Assembly: GCA_020746105.1 (NCBI GenBank)
Contig: CM036619.1
Coordinates: 59,073,135 to 59,137,134, forward strand
DNA: 64,000 bases
Origin: Trogon surrucura
Taxonomy: Eukaryota; Chordata; Aves; Trogoniformes; Trogonidae
Reading direction: 5' to 3'
Shown here: piece after piece, positions 12,680 through 22,262 of the stretch
How positions within the stretch are numbered: the first letter of the stretch is position 1
Layout: each line of letters opens with the position of its first letter
Program-made: the position numbers and the translations under genes
Notes under the pieces: model-generated
The model's input: the letters and a program-made list of their open reading frames with translations, nothing else
What the model was told of the DNA's origin: nothing
The model's database searches: none

Positions 12680-15178
12680 TGCTTTAATAAATTCATTAAC
12701 AGAAATCGTGTTCTTTCTTTTAAGTATAGACAATAGTAATGTTATATCCAAAGTTCTACATCTATTTTTGCTGTGCCATCTATCATAGAAACTAACACAA
12801 CTTTTAACAAGACTTCTCAAAAGTCCTGCCTTTTTTCTACATGGATAGCAAGATTGCTAGGTCCAACACAAATAGCAGGTATTGTAGAGCAGGACAAAAC
12901 GACATTGCCTCTGTGATCACTCAGAATTCTTTGAATGTATAAAAAAGGAAGTAATTAAAGAGAACTAACTAGCAATTCATGTTAGTTTCTGAAGACTTTT
13001 ACCAAAATCCCCACCTGAAATCTACTATAGAAGTTAAATGACACTGAGAAAAGACTTTTTGATTAAAACCTGACCAAGTGACAGAATGCAGAACATAAGT
13101 TTATACAGTCTATGTTACTGGGACCAAACATAAAAACAGGGAGGCTCCTGGCTTTTTTTGATGCTTGTATTAATAATCTGGAAAAGAGCTTGGATATACA
13201 CTAGAAGAGCTCCACATAAAGCAATTATTTTTAGATAAGTGAGGTCAGGGAGAACTGTAAGAAACTTTGACCTATGTTAAGTTTATATGTGAAAATTTAC
13301 CTTTGGTAAAAAATTTACACAGTGGCAAGTGAAATCGGAGTTCGCATATAAGTTAAACTGGCCTTGAGTTGTGAACTACTTTATCTCACAGGGGTTCTCA
13401 ACCAGCTGCAACAACTGAGGAAACCAGGAAGCCAGGTACCACACAGAGAGCTCGATTATATCCTTTTAAAAATCAGCAACTAAGACATCAGAATGCTTAA
13501 AGATTGATGTTTAGCGCAAAGAATATCCTACTGTCTTTACATAAATCAATAGTATGACCTCAGTTCTAATAGTGCATGCAGGCAGCCCGCTCCTGAATGA
13601 GAGCTGCAAGAAAATTAGAACTTCTGCTCTCTCCGTGCTATAGCAAGGGAACAAGGAGGTATGAAACAGACATGAATGTAAAAAAACCTTGTTACTGATG
13701 TTGGACACTTCTCCCCTTTTGTCCCTGCCCTAAAGCTGGGAATTTAAGATTCAGAAGCAGTTTTAGCAGTGTTGTGAGTATGAGTCAGGCAGGCAATAGT
13801 AATTTTGGAAGAGGTTATAGATACCATGCTTTCTTCCTTGAACCAATCTCATATAAAAATTTCTATGTTCCCATATCCTTTAGATTGCCCTTGTATCTGT
13901 CTGAAGAAACAACAGCAGGAAAACAAATATATCATGGAAAAATGGCCTTAATTCTATTGTCTTTAAAATCTTATTGGGTTATTCTGAGAAAATGGCTTTT
14001 CTAAATCTAACTAACTGCTTCATACTAATGTCATAATTACTGGAGAAAATGAACTTTCAATGAGATATAAGCCTCCTTTCTTGCTAGTTTCATTAGTGAT
14101 TTGTTGAGTAGACTGAAATCATAGGGTATGTACCTGCAGGGCAAGCCTGTTCTGCAAAAGTGATCAGGTGAGGGACGTTGAGGGAATAGATTTGTGACTT
14201 TGTGCAATAGGTCTTTAAGTGCAACTCTGTAATCACAAACTATGGCATTGCCAGTGTCTGGGAGTTTTCTGATTACTCAGGATAGGAGGGTTCAAGATCA
14301 TTGCTTGCAGTTCTCAAGATTATGAAATTTATTGTCAATCATTTCCCAAGTCCACAGGAAAGCATATAACAATATGTGAAAACCTGAGCTAAAACCAATG
14401 AAACCAAGATTTTGTCCCTGTCTGAGGAAGCTTGGATATTTCAAGCAGTCTAGATTCAGCTCAAGCTGTTCCAAAGCTACCTTCAAAAAACAGTTTCTGG
14501 TTGTTATTTATGCCTCCTAAGATTCTAGATATTCAATACTCCTATCAAGTCAGTATACTCTTATGGAGAAACAAGGAGTATAAAAAGTTAAGAAATATGG
14601 ATGAAGTAAGTTTTGAAGTCAAGGCTTCCAGTGTCAATTTAATTTCACTTTTTCTAAATTAAACTTTCTGCTTTTTGGATGGGTATTTTACTTTTTTTTT
14701 TTGTCATGGAGAATTTCAAAGACAGTTGAAAGTGAATTTACTCCCCAATGGGCAAGAATCTTTTTTTTTTTTTCCCCAAGTCGGATTCGGTCAACGTTCT
14801 CAGAAGGAATGTATTTATTTTGTTGAACTTGTATTTTCAATGAGTTTTACTTTTTCCATTTGTTTCTGCAAATATTGGATGCATTTAAGTCTGCTCAGTA
14901 TTTCATTTGCTGAAGTGATATCTTGCTCTTGGCTATTTTTAATTCTTTCCTTTGATACAAAGGTAGTACATACTTCCATTTCTTTCTGTGTAACATCACA
15001 CATGTTTAATGAGGATACAACAAAGCCCGAGCTATGAGTAAAAAATGTACCATATCATCAAACTGTCCTGTCCACACATGAATATTTTGAATGTAATATA
15101 TGAATACTTTGTCTAAAGGACTGAAAATAAGTCACCCTGAAGGGAAAATTGTAGGAGAAAAGAGACATACTTCAAGAC
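12680..15178. other. AT-rich spacer with a coding-like minus-strand frame
   Basis: Mostly featureless AT-rich DNA with T-runs at 14691-14702 and 14761-14773. The only segment that stands out is the minus-strand frame at 14815-15034, listed separately. Confidence 0.45.
14815..15034 (-). pseudogene. Coding-like short frame, possible exon or pseudogene fragment
   Basis: On the minus strand an open frame runs from about 15034, after a TTTTTTACTCATAG sequence that resembles a 3' splice acceptor, to a stop at about 14815. Its translation is rich in Lys, Glu and Gln with regularly spaced hydrophobics (for example ANEILSRLKCIQYLQKQ), like a short coiled coil. The AT-rich neighbourhood rarely gives such a balanced composition. 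After the stop the next frame continues in similar style, through a run of Lys codons made by a 13-14 base A tract, which hints at a decayed coding sequence. I do not recognise the protein, and chance remains quite possible. Confidence 0.2.
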
Positions 15179-15752
15179 TGTCCTGGGTCTGGCTGCAATA
15201 GAGTTAGTTTTCCGTATAGTGGCCTGTATGGTGCTATGCTTTGCATTTGTGCCTAAAGTAGTGGCAGGAACACACCAGTGTTTTGGTTTCTGTTAAGCAT
15301 GCACAGCATCAAGGTTTCTCTCTAAACCACTCCTCCTCCCAAAGGCCAGTGGGCTGAGGATGGGCAAGAAACTGGGAAGGGACAGAGCCAGGACACCTGA
15401 CCCCAGTTGACTAAAAGGATATCCCGCACCATATGATGGCATGCTCAGCAACAAAAGGTAAGAGAAAGGAGGAGAAAGGGGTAGCATTCATAATTACAGC
15501 ATTTGTCTTCCCAATCAACTGTCATGAGTGCTGAGGATCTGCTTTCCAGAAAGTGTCTGAGCGTATGCCTGCTGATGGGAAGTAGTGAATGAATCCCTCT
15601 TTGTGTTTGCATCCACATGCAGCTTCTGCTTTTCTTATTACACTGTCATTATCTCAACTCACAAGGGTTTTTCTGTCTAATTTTCTTCCCTGTTGAGGAG
15701 GAATGCAAGAGCAGCGAACTGGCTCTGGCAGCCGGACAAGCTCAACCCACCA
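15179..15752 (+). mobile_element. Endogenous retrovirus LTR, solo-type, avian ERV
   Basis: It starts TGTCCTGGGTCTGGCTGC and ends ctcaacccacca, giving TG...CA ends. The body shares ordered words with the LTRs at 340-905 and 50669-51240, including 'atagagttag', 'tatggtgctatgctttgcat', 'cacaccagtgttttggttt', 'cagcatcaagg' and 'ggatatcccgcaccatatga'. No internal viral sequence adjoins it and no clear target duplication is visible. It sits in the same orientation as the other two. Confidence 0.8.
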
Positions 15753-16562
15753 TAAGGGCCCAAATCTTACTTTCAGTTTTTTTAGTTGTTTGTTGTTGTT
15801 TTTGGTAGCAATAGGAAAATCATTAAAGGAAGTTTGTGTAATCTGAATGTGTTTTGGATTTGGGACTTTTAATAAAGTGAACTAGTTTTCCACATTTTTT
15901 GCCTTTCACATTTTTGCCTTTGATTTTGAAAATCAAAGCTATTCTACCTTGTGGAGATATCCCTAATTCTGTTAGTCTAAGGACTGTCTGCTCCAGGTCA
16001 CAAAAGAAATTGTGATTTACAAGGTTAGCTGACTAATGGGCTTGGTTCAGACAGGAATGTCTATCCTCATTTTACTTCTAAAGATATTAAGTGATATGCT
16101 AAGATATTCAGTTCAGACCTACAGAATTTCTCATATATTCACTAAGTTTACAAAGTGGCATATTGTCTGTCTTCACAGTGTTTGTATTTGTATTACATAA
16201 CATGGGGAGCAGACATTGCCATTCTATTACTATTTTCTGCAGGTGTTTCTCTTTCCCTCCCATATGTTTATTGTCTCACTCATTTTTTTTGTTTGTTTTC
16301 CTGCTTCAGAAAAGAGTACTCAAAAGGCATTACTTCTGAGTTTCCACATATAATGGCACAGCTGCATCCATGATATTGCCAAAAGGACAATAATTTAACC
16401 CAAGAGATACTGACATTTTCCATTTGCTGGAATGACTAACAGCTAGCCATGATTTGATGCCAAAGATAGTTTTCTATATACCAAGAACAGGCATATACAC
16501 TTCGAAGTTCCCAGTGTAGGACTTCAGAGTACCACTAAAATTTGCTTACTGTGCACCAGGAC
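15753..16562. other. AT-rich spacer
   Basis: No assignable feature. A pyrimidine-rich patch lies around 16240-16300. Confidence 0.4.
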
Positions 16563-16750
16563 TCCCAGGGACTTTTCAGCAGAGCTGCCCTCATCCAGTC
16601 AGAACCCTGTACTGCTGCTTGGGGTGATCCAGTCTCAGGTGCAGGACTTCACATCTATCACTGTTAAACCTCATGCAATATTTGCTGGCCCTTTTTTTTA
16701 GCCTGTCAAGGTCCTCCTGTACAGTGGCTCTTCCTTCTGACATATTGACC
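16563..16750 (-). mobile_element. CR1 LINE ORF2 fragment, interrupted by an LTR
   Basis: The minus strand encodes a CR1 ORF2 stretch near VQEDLDRLKKRASKYCMRFN followed by CEVLHLRLDHPKQQYR. This is the region just after the YADD/FADD catalytic motif in CR1 reverse transcriptase. The match stops abruptly at 16750, where the next element begins with a clean retroviral TG end. So this CR1 fragment is older than the LTR and was probably the insertion target. Confidence 0.75.
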
Positions 16751-16804
16751 TGTATTGGGTTTACATGGCAAGGTTTTGGTAGCTGGAAGGTGTTGCAGGG
16801 GTGG
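16751..16804 (+). mobile_element. ERVL-type LTR, 5' end (left piece, split)
   Basis: It begins TGTATTGGGTTTACATGGCA, a frequent avian LTR start, and continues 'ggttttggtagctgg...gcaggggtgg'. The same words open the LTR at 30247 and, in weaker form, the one at 18842. The sequence then breaks into an opposite-strand LTR and resumes at about 17345 with 'ttctgtgagaag', exactly where the related copy would continue. Confidence 0.75.
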
Positions 16805-17339
16805 TGTGGTGGTTTGACCCTGACTGGAGGCCAGGTGCCCACCAAAGCTGCTCTATCACTCCCCTTTCTTAGATGGGCAGAGGAGAGGGAAAATATAAAG
16901 CGAAAGCAAGGGCCGCATGTGGAAGCAAAGGCAAATGAAAAAAATATAAACATTATTTACTTCCCACCAGCAGGCAATGTCCAGCTACTTCCCGAGAAGC
17001 AGGGCTTCAATACATGTAGCAGTTCCTCCGGAGGACGAATGCAATTGACAAATGCCCCCCTCCTTCCTTCTTCCTCCTCACTTTTATATCTGAGATGATC
17101 TCATATGGTATGGAATACCCCTTTGGTCAGTTTGGGTTGGGTGGTCTGGCTGTGTCCTCTCCCAAGATCTTGGCCACCCCCAGCTTACTGATAGGGGAAT
17201 GTTGGAAAACCACAGCATTGGTGCTGTGTGAGCACTGCTCAGCAGTAGGCAAAACACTGGGGTGCTTTCAACATTCTTTTACCTACACAATACTAGGAGA
17301 GATGCTATGCGGAAATCAACTCCACCTCAGACAAACCCA
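16805..17339 (-). mobile_element. Minus-strand ERV LTR inserted in another LTR
   Basis: On the minus strand it starts TGGGTTTGTCTGAGGTGGAG and ends GGTCAAACCACCACA. Between are a TATA-like CAGATATAAAAGTG (complement of about 17081-17094) and the family words 'ccaaaggggtattccatacc' and 'agtgttttgcc'. It is related to the minus-strand copy at 56140-56780 and more distantly to the plus-strand copies at 340, 15179 and 50669. The flanks are the two halves of another LTR, so this is the younger of the two. The target duplication is decayed. Confidence 0.75.
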
Positions 17340-17798
17340 ATAGAGATGGGTTCTGTGAGAAGACATCAAAAGCTTCTCTCATGTCAGACAGAATCGGTTT
17401 CAGATGGCTCCAAGAAACATCCACTGCCAGCCAAATCTGAGGCAGTCAACAGCATCGGTAGCACCTCTATGAGAACATGGTTAAGAAAGGGTGAAAATGC
17501 TGGACAGCAGCTGTCAGAGGTGAATGGAAAGATGTGAGAGAAACAACCCTGCAGACAACAAGGTCAGTGAAGAAGGAGAGTGAGGAGTTACTCCAGGTAC
17601 TGGAGCAGAGATTTCCTTGCAACCCATGGATAAGACCAGGGTGAGACAGGCTGTTCCCCTGCAGCCCATGGTGGACTACATCAGAGCAGATATCCATATT
17701 GCAGCCCATGGAAGACCCCATGCTGCAGCAGATTCATGTCCTGAAGGAAGCCGTAGCCCATGGAGCCCCTGTGCTGGAACAGGCTCCATAGAACAAGA
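17340..17798 (+). mobile_element. ERVL-type LTR, right piece with internal repeats
   Basis: This continues the element begun at 16751. It shares with the 30247-31413 LTR the words 'agacggctccaagaa' (in variant form), 'aaggtcagtgaagaaggag' and 'ctggagcagag'. It then has four variants of a 'tgcagcccatgg' word between 17620 and 17765. The match ends near 17798 before the 3' half, which is missing. Confidence 0.7.
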
Positions 17799-18708
17799 TT
17801 ATAGGGACTCACAACTACTTTTGTCAAATCATTTTTTCTATGATGATATATGTCAACCTTTTATATTCTAATTACTGCAGTCCCAAAGGTCAAACACTAT
17901 TGTGTTTTTCTAGCAGATAAATAATAGTATTCCGGTTTGCACTTAATTTTACTGTCTTAAGTTACACTGAAATTAGTCTTCTACGCTTTGTCTCTTAAAT
18001 TTAGCTGTGACTGTAACTCAAGCAGCTGACTAGTTGCTAGTGGGGACTGACCTATACAGCAGAGTCAGTAGTCCTAATATAACACTGTGTGTTTACAAAG
18101 AGCATATGTAGTTCTGCTTCCCTAAACACAAGAGAGTACGTCAGCTGCCTGCAGCCCTGATGGTATTTCAGACCCTGACCTAAAGGCTTTCGTTATAATC
18201 TGTTTTCAGTGTTGCTCTTCGTTATTCTCAATGTCACTGCTGTCATATATGTGTACAGCCTTTGGTATTCCTTCTTTCTGGTTTCTGACCTTTCTCGGAT
18301 GTTTCACTTAAAGCCAACTCTCAAAAGAGTGACTGACCAATTCCACAGCCTTTCTAATTACACTCGGAACTTCATTTTGGACAGTGAATTTGTGCTGTCT
18401 TTTCAAGAGACCTTTTCCCTTTTATTTTAGCACAAAAAGGATTTTTTTTTTTTTGCATTACTAATGCTTTTAATGCAATACAGTCTGTGCAGGAACTTAA
18501 TATTTTGATATCTATGGGTTATTAACCACAGTTTTCACACACTAGTGATTCCCTTTTTGTGGCTTTTCCAAAAGGAGAAGCTGCAGGAGAGGTAAGAGCT
18601 GCTGAAGGAGTAATTGTCTGGAATCATGTTTCTGCAGCTCAACTTATGACCCTTGCAGCTGCTAAGAATGAGCTGAGATACACAATGTCAGGCAAGTTAT
18701 GTAAGTTG
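17799..18708. other. AT-rich spacer
   Basis: No assignable feature. It includes a T-run at about 18440-18454. Confidence 0.4.
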
Positions 18709-18858
18709 TGTTGTGATACATGCAGAGAGCAGACAAACTGGGCTCTTCACATATCTAAAGAGTGATGGCTGAAGTTTTACTCATGCAAAATAATCCGTTT
18801 CTGAGGAAAGGAATGGCTCTCAATAGTTTGACGTAATTTCATGGACTTGAGTCTGGCA
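18709..18858 (+). repeat. 150-bp direct repeat, copy 1
   Basis: It is identical to 19365-19514 except for one C/T difference near 18819. It consists of about 133 bp of LTR 5' flank plus the first 17 bp of the LTR that starts at 18842. The near-identity inside old sequence points to a recent tandem duplication, or else an assembly artefact. Confidence 0.9.
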
Positions 18859-19364
18859 GGGTGTTTGGTAGCAGGAGAGGGTTGCTTCTTGCAAAATATC
18901 CAGAGCCTCCCCCAGCCCCACATAGAAGTCAGACCTGCCTCTGGCCAAGGCCAAGCCAATCAGTGGCTCTGTGATCAGTGTATTTAAGAGAGAAAACCTG
19001 TTGGGCTACTTCCTCTTTGTCTCTCTGTCCTGTATTTTTTGTTGGGAAGTTGTTTTTGTTGGTTTTTTTTTTTCTATTAGGAGAAAGGGGATGTGAGAGG
19101 AAAGCAAAAGGAAGGAGAGAAAGCCACCAGAGCAGAACATTTCCCCAGAGCCCCATGGTGAGTGAGATGGCAGGGAGATGATTACCTGTGAACTGAGGAG
19201 ATCAATGGCAAAGAGACGTCTGAGATGCAGTGGCATATGGAGGCTCCCACGTCAGAGGGAGAGGCCGTGTAGGAGCAGAGCATGCACCCAGAGCAAATTG
19301 CAATTCTGAGGTTGATCCCAAGATGGTGGGAAGAACTCACATGGAGGGAGAGGGTTGCCTCCTA
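18842..19364 (+). mobile_element. ERVL-type LTR, 3'-truncated copy
   Basis: The start TGGACTTGAGTCTGGCAGGG aligns with the TGTATTGGGTTTACATGGCA start of the family member at 16751, and 'tttggtagcaggag' continues the match. Downstream, 'tggccaaggccaagccaatcag' and 'tatttaagag' correspond to 'tggccaaggctgagcctatcag' and 'catatctaagaa' in the 30247 copy. The 'tatttaagag' word is a plausible TATA region. The copy stops at 19364 where the duplicated flank begins. Confidence 0.65.
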
Positions 19365-19514
19365 TGTTGTGATACATGCAGAGAGCAGACAAACTGGGCT
19401 CTTCACATATCTAAAGAGTGATGGCTGAAGTTTTACTCATGCAAAATAATCCGTTTCTGAGGAAAGGAATGGTTCTCAATAGTTTGACGTAATTTCATGG
19501 ACTTGAGTCTGGCA
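19365..19514 (+). repeat. 150-bp direct repeat, copy 2
   Basis: Second copy of 18709-18858, offset by 656 bases. It lies inside the LTR sequence and is followed by a short (catagtag)n-like array at 19512-19538. Confidence 0.9.
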
Positions 19515-19976
19515 TAGTAGCATAGTAGCATAGTAGTAGAGGAAGACTGGGAGAAGCCCTTTCACACGAGAGGGAAGGATTGCCAAGGACAATGAGTAAT
19601 GGCCAGACAGACTGGACTCACCACTCACTGTTCCCCATGGGCCAAGTCAGGGAGAGGAGGCAGCCAAGAATAAGGGAGGGGGGTGTGTGGGAAGTGTATT
19701 TAAGATTGGGTTGTACTGATTTTCTCTCACTTTCCTACTTGGAGCTAGTAAATTGATGGTGATGATTTAAATTTTATGTTTTCTCCTGAAGTCTACTCTT
19801 GCTTTTGCCCATGACCATAAGTGGTGAATGAATCCTTCCTGTGCTAATCTCAATCCTGAGCCTTTTTAGTTGAATTTTCTCCCTCACCATCCCTGTGGAG
19901 ATGGATGTGGGGAGAGGAGTGACCTAGTGGCTTCATGGTTCTTTGTTGCTGGCTCGGGCAACCAGCTCAATCCACA
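19498..19976 (+). mobile_element. ERVL-type LTR, internally deleted duplicate
   Basis: After the first 17 bases of the LTR (in repeat copy 2) and a short 'tagtagcatagtagcat' array, the sequence resumes in the 3' part of the same family. It includes a second 'gtgtatttaagat' word, 'gtggtgaatgaatcc', 'cctgtgctaatctcaatcctgagcc', a purine-rich stretch and an end at 'ccagctcaatccaca'. The 30247 copy has the same order. Together with 18842-19364 it indicates tandem duplication of flank plus LTR, followed by loss of the middle of the second copy. Confidence 0.6.
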
Positions 19977-21389
19977 ATACATAATTAACTGTATATGTAA
20001 ATCAACTCCAGCTAGGGTCTCTGAGGAGCTATGTCATACTTTATAGTGTTGCATGAGGATCCAAATTAAATGAGTTGAAATACGTGAAATACGTTGAAAT
20101 ACATAGTTACATGAAGTATTTGCATGGTTTTCTATATATTTTTATATACTCTTAAAGGCTGCTGATATTTGCATTTGCTAGTGTATTACAGAACCCTTAA
20201 TACCTTTTTGAAGTGTCTGGGGTTGCCATCTTATCTTTCGTATAGCACCTACTGCTGTGGCTGCTGAACCTGAACAGTTTCTCTACCTTTTCCTTATGGA
20301 AAACAAAAACACAATACGGGAAGCTAGGAATGTAAACACAGCGTAAGTGGCGTCATCTCTTGAGATATTAAAAAATTTTACTCAGTCCAAAACAAACTCA
20401 CTATTTCTTCCAGCATTCTAGAAGCATGTATACACACAAACATACACAAAAATATGTTTTATCTGTGACTAATTTCACTCATGACAATCATAAGGTTAAC
20501 AGTTTTGTCTTTATTTTTGCTGCTTGGTCAGCTGGAAGCATGGAAAAGAATAGTCCACAAGGAGAAACTGGACTTGAAAACAAACTGTTCTCAAGGTACC
20601 CATGAAATCCATTGGAATGAGGGAAAATGATATTCCCACGCTTGGAGTTTAGCCTTGCAAAAGCTGCAAATGTTGAGATAACAGCTAGAAAATGAAGAAC
20701 ATATGGTTCTTTTTGTGTGCATTCTTTTTGTTGTTGGTGGGTTTTTTTAGCATAAATGTGTGACAGCTGGTATTTTGGTTAGTATTGGTAAATGGAAAAA
20801 AGTAAGAAATTACAGATTACTTTTCAGAAAATGAGTATAGATTATGGAAACATCCAAAAGTGTTTAGAAGCAGGATGGTGACTTTGTAGTTCAGTGATCT
20901 CTGTCTCATCTCCACACAGGATTTCTAATAAATTGTTCTGAATTGTTCTTCTGACCACTTGCCAAGACAATAATATTATTATCACCAGGTCCCAAATGGT
21001 TCTGCAGTAACAACGTCATAGTGAAACTATTAGTGGAATTACTGTGTCAGAAAGGTACCTCACAAGATAAGGACAGTCTGTGACACAAGACCTGAAACTA
21101 CCTTGTGATCTATCTCGGCCATTCTGTGATATTTGCAAGGTATTAGTTTCAACTTCAAATTCTGAGCAATTACATCATTACAGACAAATATTGACATCAA
21201 CATCCACTACCTGAAAGAACTCATGGAAAACCAGAAGGGAATTGCAGACATTCTCTTGTCTTCTTAGCTCAGCTACCATAGTGCCTGATGACCTCCAGAT
21301 CTCGCAAGGGGACTATAGTTTCTAGAATATCTCTATCTACTTACCTCTATTCACAGATTACACTCTTACAATATGTTTTAATGTTTTAT
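19977..21389. other. AT-rich spacer
   Basis: Nothing assignable beyond a threefold 'tgaaatacgt' short repeat at about 20076-20103. Confidence 0.45.
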
Positions 21390-22262
21390 TATAATACTAG
21401 AAGATGAGGAGGGATAAATAGTTGTGGAGGTGAAATGAGAATCTCTAGTGTGGGAAGAAGCATCTTCATGCATTGGTAGATGCTGAGGGCTGGCTGGCTG
21501 GAAAACAGCCTTGGAGGAAAAGGCCTGGGAGTCCTGGTGGACAAGTCGAACTTGAGCCAGTAATGTGTGCTTGCAGCGATGGCAGCCAATAGCTTGAGCT
21601 GCACTGGGAAAGGTGTTGCCAGCAGATTGAGAGAGGTGATACCTACAGTCTGCTCAGCTCTGGTGAGGCCACATCTGGAGTGCTGGGTCTAGTTCCAGGA
21701 TCCAAGTACAAGAGGGCAGACTGGTTTAGGTGATCCCACTTGGGTGGTGGGGTCAAGCTAGGTGACACATGACGTGATCTCAAGAGGTGACTTCCAACCT
21801 AAATGTTTCTATGAAGAGAGACATGGATGTACTTGAATAGGTCCAGTGGAGGGTCATGAAGGTGAAATAATTGGAGAATCTACCATATGACAAGAGTCTG
21901 GGACTGTTCAGACTGGAGATGAGAAGGCTATTATTAATATGTACAAATACATGTGGGGGGTGGGAGATGCACACACAAATAAATGCAGTGCAATGGAGCT
22001 AGGTGGTAACCAGTGACAGGACAAGAGGCAGTGGACATAGATTGCTATACAAGACATTACTTTTATATGTAAGAAAAAACACTTGACTGGACATGATGAC
22101 AGGTTACCCAGAGAAGCTATGGCATATCCATTCCTGTCCCCATGGCTGGATACGGCCCTGAGCAACCTTCTCTACGTGACTCCGCTTTGAGAAGAGGGGT
22201 CAGACTAGATCTGCAGAAATATCTTCTAAACTCAACCATGCTTTAATTCTGTGATGCTATGA
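21390..22262 (+). mobile_element. CR1 LINE, old copy with nested insertion
   Basis: The plus strand follows CR1 ORF2 from 'aggcctgggagtcctggtggacaagtcgaac' through 'gcagcgatggcagccaatag', 'tctgctcagctctggtgaggccacatctggagtgctgg' and 'ccagtggagggtcatgaagg'. It then has 'gttacccagagaagctatgg' and a tail ending 'aattctgtgatgctatgat'. The frame is broken throughout, so this is one of the older copies. Bases 21718-21814 interrupt the consensus order and are a second CR1 tail. Confidence 0.85.
21718..21814 (+). mobile_element. CR1 3' tail nested inside a CR1
   Basis: The host CR1 reads 'tccaagtacaagagggcaga' and then jumps to 'ctggtttaggtgatcccacttgg...aagaggtgacttccaacctaaatgtttctatga', which is a complete CR1 3' UTR end. 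It then resumes with ORF2 sequence 'catggatgtacttgaataggtccagtggagg'. The inserted tail is about 97 bp, in the same orientation, and younger than its host. Confidence 0.65.
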
